64,000 bases of DNA from Gluconobacter sp. P1C6_b (GCF_018811945.1 NZ_JACRVU010000006.1:1-64000), one strand, 5' to 3'. Positions 38,933 through 47,586 are shown, numbered from the stretch's first letter. Notes: a model not told the origin generated them from the letters alone. Made by a program: numbers and translations.

Positions 38933-39725
38933 ACCGACGCCACAGATCGGCCAGCGCATAGGACAGGGCGGCTCCAAGCCCGATCCAGAACGGCACAGGC
39001 GCGTCCGTCACCCAGGACAGCATCAGCCCACCCCATGACAGCCCCAGCGCCAGCCCGACCGAGAGCGCAATCCCGGCCAGCGGCCCAAGCCCGAGCTTCA
39101 GCGCCGTCGCGGCCGGCCCGATCATCAGACTGAACGCCAGAAGCGCCCCGGCCACTTCCGCACAGGCCGCGCAGGCCAGCGCCGCCACAGCCATGAACAC
39201 CACCGAGACCAGCCGCGCCGGCACACCCCGCGCCCGCGCCACTTCCGGCGCCAGACTGGCAAACAGCAGCCGCCGCCCCAGAAACGCCAGCAGCCCCAGA
39301 CACAGCACGGCCACCCCGCACAGCGCCTCCAGAGTCCGCAGATCGATCCCCAGCACATCGCCAAACAGCAGCGTGGTCGCCAGACTGGAACCACGGTTGC
39401 TCATGTGCAGGAACCAGGCCCCAAGCCCGAGACTGGCCGCGAGCACAAGCCCGATCGTGCTGTCCCGCTGGGCCGGAACGCCCCGTTCCCCTTCCCGCTC
39501 GGCCCCGATGACAAACCCTGCCATCAGACTGAACACCACCATCCCCGACAGCGGCGGAAAACCAAGCCACACCGCCCCGGCCGCACCGCTGAACCCGATA
39601 TGCGACAGTGCATGCGCCGCAAATGCCTGACGGCGCAGCATCAGGAACCAGCCGACCGTCCCCGCCAGAACCGACACGACTGCCGCGCCCACAAAGGCAT
39701 GGCGCATGAAATCAAACTCGAACAT
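38919..39725 (-). CDS. znuB: Metal ABC transporter permease (ZnuB/MntB family)
   Basis: This 268-residue membrane protein has about eight hydrophobic segments and the family stretch RRQAFAAHALSHIGFSGAAGAVWLG, typical of ABC-3 permeases for zinc or manganese. It is the last gene of a three-gene operon and starts within the end of the ATPase gene (14-bp overlap). The symbol is by family; the metal is not proven. Confidence 0.9.
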   Translation of the reverse strand: MFEFDFMRHAFVGAAVVSVLAGTVGWFLMLRRQAFAAHALSHIGFSGAAGAVWLGFPPLSGMVVFSLMAGFVIGAEREGERGVPAQRDSTIGLVLAASLGLGAWFLHMSNRGSSLATTLLFGDVLGIDLRTLEALCGVAVLCLGLLAFLGRRLLFASLAPEVARARGVPARLVSVVFMAVAALACAACAEVAGALLAFSLMIGPAATALKLGLGPLAGIALSVGLALGLSWGGLMLSWVTDAPVPFWIGLGAALSYALADLWRRFRSL

Positions 39726-40401
39726 GCAGCCCCCCGTCCGCAAGCTGCATGACCCGCGTCACGACACCCGCCAGCGCCTCGGTTTCATGGGACGTCAGGA
39801 CAATTCCGATCCCCAGACGCGCCGTCAGATCTCCCAGCAGACGCACCGTCTGCTCCTGTCCCGCATGATCAAGCGCCGCCAGAGGCTCATCCAGCAGCAG
39901 CAGATCCGGATTTCCCGCCAGAGCCTGCGCCAGACCGACCCGCTGACGCTCCCCGCCGGACAGCAGCCCCAGCGGACGATGCGCAAACGCCGAAGCCCCC
40001 GTTAGCGCCAGAAGCCGGTCTGCCTCTTCCCGCCGTGGCCGCAGACGCAGCGGCAGCCCCCAGCGCAGACCGTCCACCGCCGCCCGCACATGGCTGACCG
40101 CCGGAAGCAGAAGCGCCGCATCCGTAACACTCTGCGGCATGTAACCGATATGCTGCCGCGCCTGCGCCGGTGGCAGACCATGGGTGAGGATCTCACCGCC
40201 CTGAAGCGGCACCAGCCCCAGCATCGCCCGCAGCAGCGTGGATTTCCCGGCCCCGTTGCGCCCGGACAGAAGCGTCATTCCCGAGAGTGGCACCGTCAGG
40301 GACGCATCCCGCAACACGCAGGTCGATCCTGCCGTCAGCGTCACATCCCGCAGGACCAGCCCCCGCTCCGGCTGACAGCAGACCCTTTTAGTGTCCACCA
40401 T
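39712..40401 (-). CDS. znuC: Metal ABC transporter ATP-binding protein
   Basis: This 229-residue ATPase has Walker A GRNGAGKST, ABC signature LSGGERQR, Walker B LLLLDEP and the switch His in LTSHE. It drives metal import with the adjacent permease and binding protein, with which it overlaps at both ends. The ATG at 40401 lies inside the end of the binding-protein gene. Name by family and context. Confidence 0.9.
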   Translation of the reverse strand: MVDTKRVCCQPERGLVLRDVTLTAGSTCVLRDASLTVPLSGMTLLSGRNGAGKSTLLRAMLGLVPLQGGEILTHGLPPAQARQHIGYMPQSVTDAALLLPAVSHVRAAVDGLRWGLPLRLRPRREEADRLLALTGASAFAHRPLGLLSGGERQRVGLAQALAGNPDLLLLDEPLAALDHAGQEQTVRLLGDLTARLGIGIVLTSHETEALAGVVTRVMQLADGGLHVRV

Positions 40402-41272
40402 CACCCAGCGCCTGCTCCACAGTCTGAAGAATCCCGTGAACCCAACCCTGCCAGGACTGACCGGGAGGCAGCGTCTCGCCAATCGCCACAACCGGCAGCC
40501 CCACCGCCTGCGCCCGATCCACCAGCCGGTCGATCTGCGGGGAATGAATGGCCGGATTGGTAATCAGCATCCGCACCTTCCGCCCGTCGATCAGCGTATC
40601 GACCTGCGCCACATCCCGCGGAGACGGCTCGGCATGGTTCATGATCGCCAGGGCAAAACTCTCATCCACGACATTCAGCCCCGCATCCCGAAGCAGCATC
40701 TCCCCGACCGGCTCGACGGCCGCCACGGGCACGGACTCATGATGCGCCTTCATTACGGCCAGCCAGGCCTTCACACCGTCGAGTTCCTTCAGGAACGCCC
40801 CCAGCCGCGCTTCCACAGCCGATGCCGAAATTCCCGGCTGATGCGCCAGCATGTCCGCAAAGACATGCGCGACCTTTCCCACCGCCTCTGGATCAAGAAA
40901 AAGATGCGGATTATCGCCGGGCTGCCATCCGGCAATCCCCGCCACCACGATCTTTCCGGGCACGGACGCCGCAAACGGCAGCGCCCAGTCATCATAGGTC
41001 GCCCCGTTCACCACCGCGATCGTCGCCCCTGCCATAGCCCGCGCCATGGAAGGCGAAGGCGTCAGATCATGCGGATCGATCCCCGGTGTTGCGAGCAGGG
41101 CATGGGTCTGCACATCCGCCCCGCCGATCTGCGCCGCCACATCGCACCACGCCGCCTCCGCACACACCACGGATACAGGAATTCGAGAAGGCTCGGCCTG
41201 AGCAGCGGCCAAACCGCTCCCAAGACTGCCCAGAGCCAGGCCAGCCAGCAAAAAAGCCGGGAAACAGCGCAT
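40388..41272 (-). CDS. znuA: Metal-binding periplasmic protein (ZnuA/MntA family)
   Basis: The 294-residue precursor has a signal peptide (cleavage near AAAQA) and the cluster A-I metal-binding fold. Candidate ligands are His68 (IDPHDL), His123 (DNPHLFLD) and Glu187 (AAVEPVG). A Glu at the third place is more like manganese/iron-binding relatives than like ZnuA, which has a third His, and the His-rich loop of ZnuA is missing. The second of two tandem ATGs is chosen for its spacing to GAGGAAA. A GTTA-N5-TAAC palindrome lies about 30 bp upstream. Confidence 0.85.
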   Translation of the reverse strand: MRCFPAFLLAGLALGSLGSGLAAAQAEPSRIPVSVVCAEAAWCDVAAQIGGADVQTHALLATPGIDPHDLTPSPSMARAMAGATIAVVNGATYDDWALPFAASVPGKIVVAGIAGWQPGDNPHLFLDPEAVGKVAHVFADMLAHQPGISASAVEARLGAFLKELDGVKAWLAVMKAHHESVPVAAVEPVGEMLLRDAGLNVVDESFALAIMNHAEPSPRDVAQVDTLIDGRKVRMLITNPAIHSPQIDRLVDRAQAVGLPVVAIGETLPPGQSWQGWVHGILQTVEQALGDGGH

Positions 41273-41304
41273 CATTTTCCTCGGGAAAGCGTCATGGGTG
41301 TAGC

Positions 41305-41317
41305 GTTATAAAGTAAC
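41305..41317. promoter_or_regulatory. Candidate metal-regulator operator before the importer operon
   Basis: GTTATAAAGTAAC lies 33 bp upstream of the binding-protein start and resembles Zur-type boxes of other proteobacteria, though only its outer four bases are symmetric. The 12-base word GTTATAAAGTAA recurs at 63196-63207. Confidence 0.4.
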
Positions 41318-41348
41318 ACATCCCGTCTGACCACCTCACCAGAGCCCC

Positions 41349-41756
41349 TCACCCCCGACGGAGATAGAGGATCGCCGCCGCGGCCACCACCTTACGCTGA
41401 TAATCCAGATTGAGCGGCAGCGTCCGGGAATGATAATCCCCGATCGCCTTCATCAGATTGCCATGCTCGTCGTCCAGTGCCCTGCGCAGGATCATGGCTG
41501 CTGCCGCGATGTTGAAACACGGATCAAGCGCCAGTCGCGCCGCCACCTGCGGCACAGGCTGATGGATCATGGACGCGATCGGCAAAATCCAGCGCGAATT
41601 GATCTGCATGAGCCCGATATCAACCGACCCGTCCGTATTCGTACTGACATGACCCATCGTCCCGCCCTCGACCCGCTGGATCGCAGGCAGGATGCGTGGT
41701 GGCAGCCGGTAATGCAGGGCCGAAGCCAGCATGCAGGCCAGCAGACTAGCAGCCAT
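41349..41756 (-). CDS. Lytic transglycosylase (SLT domain)
   Basis: This 135-residue protein has a short hydrophobic N-terminus that may be an export signal, then an SLT lysozyme-like domain with catalytic Glu30 (IQRVEGG), DIGLMQINSRW and a conserved YHS segment. It resembles VirB1-type enzymes that locally open peptidoglycan. No secretion-system genes lie nearby, so it probably acts alone in wall turnover. Confidence 0.83.
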   Translation of the reverse strand: MAASLLACMLASALHYRLPPRILPAIQRVEGGTMGHVSTNTDGSVDIGLMQINSRWILPIASMIHQPVPQVAARLALDPCFNIAAAAMILRRALDDEHGNLMKAIGDYHSRTLPLNLDYQRKVVAAAAILYLRRG

Positions 41757-41864
41757 GGTTGCGGACGAAACGCTGTTGAATCATGGTTCTGACCCTAGCA
41801 TCGGACGCCCGCGCCTGCCATCCTGAACACATGCAAGATGACCGCACAGGACAGGAGGACAAGC

Positions 41865-42341
41865 GTGCAGGACACATCCGCGACCCTGACACTGGACGCG
41901 CTCGGCATTTCCTATGAACGCCATGTCTATGACTACGATCCCTCGGCCGGAAAACTCGGCGTGGCCGCTGCCGCAGCACTCGGCCTGTCGCCGGATCACG
42001 TCCTCAAGACCCTGATGGTGCAGATCGACGGCCGCCCCGCCTGCGTCGTGCTGCCTGCGGACCGCGAACTGGATTTCGCCCGCGTGGCCCAGGCCTTTGG
42101 AGGCCGCAAAGCCAAGATGCTGTCACGCCCCGATGCCGAACAGCGCACAGGCTACCGCATCGGCGGCGTCAGCCCCTTTGGCCAGCGCAGCACCGTCCCC
42201 ACAGCCTTCGAACACTGCGGCATGGACGGCCCGCCCGTCGTCATCAATGGCGGAAGCCAGGGCCTCCTGATCGAGCTTTCACCCCAGGATGCCCTGACCG
42301 CCACCAACGGGATCACGGCCGATCTCGTCAAGCCACTTTAA
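41865..42341 (+). CDS. ybaK: YbaK/EbsC-type Cys-tRNA(Pro) deacylase
   Basis: The 158-residue protein has the family pattern KTLMVQIDGRPACVVLPAD, with its catalytic Lys, and GGVSPFGQ near the middle. YbaK hydrolyses mischarged Cys-tRNA(Pro) after ProRS error. I chose GTG at 41865 because AGGAGG lies six bases upstream; the in-frame ATG at 41838 would be before this ribosome site. It is convergent with the DUF2501 gene, separated by a strong hairpin. Confidence 0.88.
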   Translation: MQDTSATLTLDALGISYERHVYDYDPSAGKLGVAAAAALGLSPDHVLKTLMVQIDGRPACVVLPADRELDFARVAQAFGGRKAKMLSRPDAEQRTGYRIGGVSPFGQRSTVPTAFEHCGMDGPPVVINGGSQGLLIELSPQDALTATNGITADLVKPL

Positions 42342-42352
42342 GCCATCCCAAA

Positions 42353-42380
42353 CCGGATGGTCGCGAACGCGACCACCCGG
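42353..42380. terminator. Hairpin between convergent ybaK and DUF2501 genes
   Basis: Thirteen-nt GC-rich arms (42353-42365 and 42368-42380) pair at 12 positions. There is no U-run, so it may be a rho-assisted or bidirectional end. Confidence 0.5.
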
Positions 42381-42392
42381 AACACGGATGCC

Positions 42393-42830
42393 TCAGAGCA
42401 GATTCTTCGCGCGGCTGAGGACCATGTTGCAGACTTTCTGCTTCATCTGCCCCTTCAGGCTCGACAGCGAAAACGCATTGCTGCCCCCCGTCAGAAGCTG
42501 CCCCTGCTGACCGGCCGTATAATCGCTGGACGACGTCACATCCTGCTTGCCGGTCAGGCTGCTCAGGGCCGAGGTCGCACCGCTGCCGCTCAGATAGTTG
42601 TTCTGCACACAGTAGCTCAGAACGCCAGCGACATTGCCCGTGCTGGCGGAAGAGATGTTCGGCAGCATGCTGCTCATCATGCCGGTGCCACCGGTCATGC
42701 CACTCATGCCCGACATGCCGCTCATGGCATTGCCTGCACTGCCAACGCCCGGAATGGACTGGGCATGAGCCGAGGACACAACAAGACCTGCTGCCGCAAG
42801 AACCGCGAAAATACCGTTTGAGTAACGCAC
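42393..42830 (-). CDS. DUF2501 secreted protein
   Basis: The 145-residue precursor has a signal peptide ending AHAQS, a Gly/Ser/Met-rich segment with SGM repeats (about 35-52), and a C-terminal DUF2501 domain with two cysteines (YCVQNNYL and VCNMVLS) that may form a disulfide. It is exported; function unknown. The start is GTG at 42830, supported by AGGAGA eight bases upstream. Confidence 0.83.
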   Translation of the reverse strand: MRYSNGIFAVLAAAGLVVSSAHAQSIPGVGSAGNAMSGMSGMSGMTGGTGMMSSMLPNISSASTGNVAGVLSYCVQNNYLSGSGATSALSSLTGKQDVTSSSDYTAGQQGQLLTGGSNAFSLSSLKGQMKQKVCNMVLSRAKNLL

Positions 42831-42956
42831 CGTATTTCTCCTTCAGAGAACGTTCAGGGCAGCACCTGCCAGAAGTCGGAAACCGTCGCTGCCAGAATTC
42901 ATACCGACCCCGGGGCCACGCTAACATAGCTGGACAGCAGGTCCACCCTTGCCGTC

Positions 42957-44138
42957 TCAGCAGAACTCCCGCGCCGCACCATAGATATGATAAAGCGAAC
43001 TGGCCGGCACGTCCGGAACGCTCGCCTTACCAGACGCATCAAACCGGTCGATCCACAGAGCACGCGTGCTGTCAGGAATGAACGTCCCGAAGAAATGCTC
43101 CGTCAGGCCCCGCAGGATCTCCGGGTTCTCGTTCCGGCAGATCAGCAGGCGGCACAGCTCGGTCTGCGGCCAGATCCGCGTGGCGTTTTCCAGGGAGCGT
43201 CCATCATCCGCAATGGCATCCCGCACCGCAGTTCCCTGCCCTCCAGACCGCACTCCGTAACGCATCCCGAATGCGAATAGCCCATCCGCAGCCTGCCGGA
43301 TCGCTCCTCTATCCTGCGCCACAGGGTTCAGACGCAGATAATCCCCCAGCAGCCAGGACCATTCGAACAGATGCCCCGGCTCCACCCGGTTTTCTCCCGG
43401 AGCCGCCACCGGCCGCCAGTCCGCTCCGAACTCCTCGGGCAAGACCCCGGACCCCGGCTGGATCAGCCGCTCCAGCGCCAGACGCACCAGCGCCGTCGCC
43501 TCGTCCAGATAAAAGCTGTCCCCTGACACCTCGAACAACACCAGAAACGCCTCAAGCAGATGCATGTGCGGGTTCTGATGCCTTACAACTCCCGTAGCCC
43601 CACCCTCCGTCAGCAGCACTTCATCCAGAAATCCGCCATGCTCCGCCGCGAAGATCTGGTGAAGCTCCACAACCGTCTGCCGCGCCACCGCGAGGAAATC
43701 CGGATTGCCGCTCAACCGGTAAGCCCAGCCATAAGCAAAGAGAATGAAGGCATGCGCATAAAGATCGCGCTGCGTCCCGACCGGCGCCCCGTCGGGCGCC
43801 ACGGAAAAGATCCATCCCGCCTGACCGTCCCGATGCCGGTAAAGCCGCTCGACTTCCTCCAGACATGCCAGCGCCTGCGCCGAAGCATCATGCAGCCCGT
43901 CCAGCGCAGCCCGACAGAACGTCGAGATCTGCCGCGCCTGCACCATCAGGCGCGAGGCCGGCAGAACTAGCGGTTCTCCGGAAAATGTCAGTCGCTCATG
44001 ATAAAGGCACCGGCTGCGATCAAACCCGACGCCGCTCCATACCGGCAGCACCGTCCGCTTAAGCCAGCCGCTCCACAGCGCCCGCTGGTCAGCATCCATG
44101 AAGGTGAGCAAGGGGGCGTGTCGCGTTCCGGTCTGCAT
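42957..44138 (-). CDS. AGE-family sugar epimerase/isomerase
   Basis: This 393-residue cytosolic protein matches the N-acylglucosamine 2-epimerase superfamily (alpha6/alpha6 barrel). Conserved segments are RQNPHMHLLEA with its catalytic-type His, EPGHLFEWSWLL and the final SLYHIYGA. Members interconvert sugars such as mannose, fructose, glucose or cellobiose, so the activity may be mannose isomerase or a 2-epimerase. Start ATG 44138, with ATG 44099 as an alternative; neither has a good ribosome site. It follows tRNA-Ala on the same strand. Confidence 0.85.
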   Translation of the reverse strand: MQTGTRHAPLLTFMDADQRALWSGWLKRTVLPVWSGVGFDRSRCLYHERLTFSGEPLVLPASRLMVQARQISTFCRAALDGLHDASAQALACLEEVERLYRHRDGQAGWIFSVAPDGAPVGTQRDLYAHAFILFAYGWAYRLSGNPDFLAVARQTVVELHQIFAAEHGGFLDEVLLTEGGATGVVRHQNPHMHLLEAFLVLFEVSGDSFYLDEATALVRLALERLIQPGSGVLPEEFGADWRPVAAPGENRVEPGHLFEWSWLLGDYLRLNPVAQDRGAIRQAADGLFAFGMRYGVRSGGQGTAVRDAIADDGRSLENATRIWPQTELCRLLICRNENPEILRGLTEHFFGTFIPDSTRALWIDRFDASGKASVPDVPASSLYHIYGAAREFC

Positions 44139-44239
44139 CCGACTGCCGTATGAGAGCTGAACGCCCGCGTCAACAGATCGCGAGCTTGCTACGGCGGAGC
44201 TGAAACAGAAAATTCAGATTTTCAGGGAAAAAGGGAAAC

Positions 44240-44315
44240 TGGTGGAGCCAATCGGGATCGAACCGACGACCTCCTGAATGCCATTCAGGCGCTCTCCCAA
44301 CTGAGCTATGGCCCC
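44240..44315 (-). tRNA. tRNA-Ala (anticodon GGC)
   Basis: A complete 76-nt cloverleaf on the minus strand. The acceptor stem pairs GGGGCCA with TGGCTCC (one G-T pair), followed by A and encoded CCA. The anticodon loop ATGGCAT carries GGC, and the T loop TTCGATC is standard. Confidence 0.97.
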
Positions 44316-44358
44316 ACATGTTTCAAGCGGCCCCTTTGGGACGGGGCCGGATGAGGGC

Positions 44359-44387
44359 GGTATATCGTCATGATTTCGCCCTGACAA
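44359..44387 (-). promoter_or_regulatory. Promoter of tRNA-Ala
   Basis: On the minus strand TTGTCA and TATACC are 17 bp apart, placing transcription start about 37 nt before the tRNA. Confidence 0.6.
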
Positions 44388-44405
44388 GCCTGAAAAACAG
44401 ATTTT

Positions 44406-45017
44406 TTAGGCCGCAAGGACCTTCAGTTCCCGCAGTTCCTCCAGCAGCGGCAACAGCGGTAGTCCCATCACGGCATCCTGCGCCCCCTCGACAGCCGAAA
44501 AAAGCTGTATCCCAGACCCCTCGAGCCGATACGCCCCCACACAGGACAGGATCGCTGGCCCTTCCCGCTCCAGATAGGCCTTCAGAAAGTCGTCAGAGAA
44601 ATCCCGTATGGTCAGGCGCGGCGACGCCAGATGCTCCCAGACCTTCTCGCCCCCCTTATAGAGAACGACAGCCGTGCGCAGGACATGCGTCCGCCCCCGC
44701 AGCCGGCGCAGATGCTCCGCCGCCTCGGCCACAGACCCCGGCTTGGCAAACGCAACGCCATCCAGATCGAGGATCTGGTCCGCCGCGACCGTCAGTTCAT
44801 CGAACCCCGTATCCCGCGTCGCAAGGTTGGCTTTCGCATCCGCCAGCGCGATGGCCGTTTGGGAAAGCGTATGCCCCTGCTCTTCGCAGGATCGCCGCAG
44901 CGCCTCCTCGTCGAGATCGACCGGTCTGACCTGCACGGCCAGCCCCGCATTTTCGAGCAGCATGCGCCGGGCCGAAGAGCCGCTGGCAAGAATGAGGGAA
45001 GTACTGAAAGACATCAT
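44406..45017 (-). CDS. maf: Maf-like nucleotide pyrophosphatase
   Basis: Maf proteins hydrolyse non-standard or excess nucleoside triphosphates and affect septum formation. The 203-residue product has the LILASGSSARR N-terminal motif, the catalytic-region VAADQILDLDG and SCVGAYRLEGSG, with the E-G-x-G end of the family. Tandem ATGs at 45017 and 45014 leave the start open. It points away from hemE across the probable replication origin; in many alphaproteobacteria maf and hemE flank oriC. Confidence 0.93.
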   Translation of the reverse strand: MMSFSTSLILASGSSARRMLLENAGLAVQVRPVDLDEEALRRSCEEQGHTLSQTAIALADAKANLATRDTGFDELTVAADQILDLDGVAFAKPGSVAEAAEHLRRLRGRTHVLRTAVVLYKGGEKVWEHLASPRLTIRDFSDDFLKAYLEREGPAILSCVGAYRLEGSGIQLFSAVEGAQDAVMGLPLLPLLEELRELKVLAA

Positions 45018-45370
45018 GAAGTACGACTCCGTACTATCGACTGTTGGAACAGGGACGAGTACTGCGGATCACCCGGTGAAGAGATTGCGTCAGTACTGGG
45101 GTACATGGGGATAGTACCTGCCCTTGCGAAAGGAGTACCGAGTACCGTGGATTGTACGGTACACCAGCCGGAACTGGGGGTTGTACACAGGCTCTCTGTG
45201 GGCAATTCGGGATTGAATCAACGACTCCCTTGCAAAGTGCGGCTTCTGGAGTTGTACACAGTGTGAGTAAGACGGGGTACATTTTCAGAAAGCCGGGTAC
45301 CCCGGTATCCACAGGGATCATCTTAACCTCCAGCATTTCTTTCTTTTTTCTTTTATGATTAGTGGGCGGC
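45018..45370. other. oriC: Probable chromosomal origin of replication (oriC)
   Basis: The 353-bp gap between divergent maf and hemE holds no gene. It contains two identical DnaA-box-like TTGTACACA (45181-45189, 45252-45260), a third near-box GTATCCACA (45305-45313), a possible reverse one (45197-45205), an AT-rich, pyrimidine-biased tract (45321-45360) that could unwind, and 14 GTAC palindromes. Three GANTC sites are also present. The maf-oriC-hemE order is established in several alphaproteobacteria. Not proven by function. Confidence 0.7.
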
Positions 45371-46432
45371 ATGATTTCGGAAAACGCACCTTCCTCACCC
45401 TCGTCGAAACCGCTTCTGCGGGCCCTCCGTGGTGAAGCCGTCTGGCCGCCTCCGGTCTGGCTCATGCGTCAGGCAGGCCGATATCTCCCCGAATTCCGCG
45501 CCATGCGTGACAGGGCCGACTTCCTGACCCGGTGCATGACCCCGGACATGGCCACCGAGCTGACGATTCAGCCGATCCGCCGCTACGGCATGGACGGTGC
45601 CATCCTGTTTTCCGACATCCTGATCCTGCCCTGGGCCATGGGTCAGTCCCTTGAATTCATTGACGGACGCGGTCCCGTGCTCGGCGCCATCCGCTCCGAA
45701 GCTGACCTCGCCAGACTGGACCCCAAACGCGTACAGGATGTCGTCGCTCCAGTGCGGGAAACCTTGTCCCGCCTCACAAAAGAGCTTCCGGACGTCACCA
45801 CACTTCTGGGCTTCGCAGGCAGCCCGTTCACGGTCTCGTGCTACATGGTTGAGGGCGGCGGATCGCGGGATTTCGCCGAAACCCGCCGCATGATGCAGAC
45901 CAACCCGGCCCTGTTCGATCGCCTGATCGATACCCTGACCTCGAGTACTGCCGAGATGCTCTGCGGCCAGATTGAAGCCGGCGCGGAAGCCGTGATGCTC
46001 TTCGATTCCTGGGCCGGAATCCTGCCGCCTTCTGCTTTCCGCCGCTACGTGATCGAACCGACGCGCCAGATCGTCGAGTACATCCGTGCCCGGCATCCCA
46101 AAACCCCGATCATCGGTTTCCCGCGTCTTGGCGGCATCATGGTTCGCGAATATGCGCAGAAAACCGGCGTCAACACGCTCGCTCTCGACACTGTTGCCGA
46201 CCCGGCCCAGATCTCCGAACTGGTCTCCGAAGTCCGCCCCGGCCTGACGCTTCAGGGCAACATGGATCCCATGATCCTGTTTTCCGGCGGCGAGACAATG
46301 GTGCGCGAAGCCCAGGCCATTCGTGACGCGATGCGCGGAAAACCGCATGTTTTCAACCTCGGTCACGGCGTCATGCAGCACACGCCACCTGAAAACGTGG
46401 CGGCCCTCGTCGAGGCGGTACGCTCGGTATGA
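45371..46432 (+). CDS. hemE: Uroporphyrinogen decarboxylase
   Basis: HemE converts uroporphyrinogen III to coproporphyrinogen III in haem synthesis. The 353-residue protein shows WLMRQAGRYLPEFR near the N-terminus, the catalytic-region LFSDILILPWAMG, GFAGSPFT and GNMDP. I chose ATG 45371; a GTG nine bases upstream is in frame. It overlaps the HAD gene (ATGA), which in turn overlaps hemJ, making a haem-linked operon next to the origin. Confidence 0.96.
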   Translation: MISENAPSSPSSKPLLRALRGEAVWPPPVWLMRQAGRYLPEFRAMRDRADFLTRCMTPDMATELTIQPIRRYGMDGAILFSDILILPWAMGQSLEFIDGRGPVLGAIRSEADLARLDPKRVQDVVAPVRETLSRLTKELPDVTTLLGFAGSPFTVSCYMVEGGGSRDFAETRRMMQTNPALFDRLIDTLTSSTAEMLCGQIEAGAEAVMLFDSWAGILPPSAFRRYVIEPTRQIVEYIRARHPKTPIIGFPRLGGIMVREYAQKTGVNTLALDTVADPAQISELVSEVRPGLTLQGNMDPMILFSGGETMVREAQAIRDAMRGKPHVFNLGHGVMQHTPPENVAALVEAVRSV

Positions 46433-47133
46433 CAACCGCTCTGGACCCGGCAGGCCAGCTGAAACTGGTCATTTTCGACTGCGATGGCGTTCTCGTGGAC
46501 AGCGAAGGCCCGTCCTGCCGGGCCACGGCGGAATTCGCCCGATCCAAGGGGCTGTCCATTTCGGATGATGAGGCGCATAAGCGTTTTGCAGGCAAGGCCC
46601 TGCCGCAGATCGTGACGGAACTCGAGCAGGAACTCGGGCATTCCCTGCCGGAAGAAACGGCATTCAGATTGCGCGAAAATCTCGTACAGATGATGCGAAA
46701 AAGCGCAGAACCCGTAAGCGGAGCGCTCGAAATGCTGGCAGGCGTCCGGTCTTTGGGAATGCCGGTTCGCGTCGGCTCGAATTCTTCCGTCCGCGAGATG
46801 GAAGCCAAGTTCGAGCGTACCGGAATGTCGCAGTATTTCCCCGAAAACCGCATCCATTCCGCCAATGACATGGGCTGCCCCAAACCCGCTCCGGACGTCT
46901 ATCTGTACGCCGCGAAGGCCGAAGGTGTACTGCCAGAAAACTGTGTCGTCATTGAAGACAGTAATACCGGTGCGGAAGCTGCCTGGAAGGCTGGAATGGC
47001 CTGTGTGCTTCTTCGCCCCGAGGATGTGCCCCTGCCCTCGTTCTGGCCTGTCGAAGGCTCCGTCCGCATCACGCATCTGGACGAGCTGGTACCCCTGCTG
47101 CGCCGGACGCTGGAAAGCCAGAAACACACATGA
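46429..47133 (+). CDS. HAD-superfamily hydrolase (phosphoglycolate phosphatase-like)
   Basis: This 234-residue enzyme has the HAD motif I FDCDGVLVDSE (about 16-26), motif II VGSNSS, motif III Lys in CPKPAPD and motif IV EDSNTG. It is a subfamily IA phosphatase or phosphomutase like Gph, CbbY or YieH; the substrate is unknown. It overlaps hemE upstream and hemJ downstream by 4 bp each, so it is co-translated with haem genes, although a direct role in haem synthesis is not implied. Confidence 0.87.
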   Translation: MTTALDPAGQLKLVIFDCDGVLVDSEGPSCRATAEFARSKGLSISDDEAHKRFAGKALPQIVTELEQELGHSLPEETAFRLRENLVQMMRKSAEPVSGALEMLAGVRSLGMPVRVGSNSSVREMEAKFERTGMSQYFPENRIHSANDMGCPKPAPDVYLYAAKAEGVLPENCVVIEDSNTGAEAAWKAGMACVLLRPEDVPLPSFWPVEGSVRITHLDELVPLLRRTLESQKHT

Positions 47134-47576
47134 CCGACTTTCTCGCGACCTATCAGAGCTGGATCCTGTCCCTGCACATCATGGCGTTCATCGCCTGGAT
47201 GGCCGGGACGTTCTATCTGCCGCGCCTGTATGTCTATCACTGTCAGGTGGTACCGGGTTCGGCCGAGAGCGAGCGGTTCAAGGTCATGGAGCGCAAACTC
47301 CTGCGCCAGATCATGACTCCGGCCATGATCGTGACCTTTCTCGCCGGCGGCGCGCTGGCCTCCATTCCCGGCCTGATTGACTGGAATGCCGGCTGGTGGT
47401 GGACGAAGCTGATCTGCGTTCTGGGGCTCGCCGGATTCCACGGTGCCTGCGGGGCCTGGCGTCGCGCTTTCGCCGAAGACCGCAACCAGCATCCGGAAAA
47501 ATTCTACCGGATCGCCAATGAGGTCCCCACGATCCTGATGATGATCATCGTCATCATGATCATCGTCCGTCCCTGA
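47130..47576 (+). CDS. hemJ: Protoporphyrinogen IX oxidase, HemJ type
   Basis: HemJ is a four-helix membrane enzyme that oxidises protoporphyrinogen IX to protoporphyrin IX. The 148-residue protein has the conserved His16 in LHIMAFIAWMAGTFYLPRL, a Lys/Arg-rich loop with MERKLLRQIMTP, and the PEKFYRIANEVP segment. It ends the hemE operon, joining two haem steps. A repeat element that could act as a terminator follows 10 bp after the stop. Confidence 0.93.
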   Translation: MTDFLATYQSWILSLHIMAFIAWMAGTFYLPRLYVYHCQVVPGSAESERFKVMERKLLRQIMTPAMIVTFLAGGALASIPGLIDWNAGWWWTKLICVLGLAGFHGACGAWRRAFAEDRNQHPEKFYRIANEVPTILMMIIVIMIIVRP

Positions 47577-47586
47577 TAGCGTCCTG

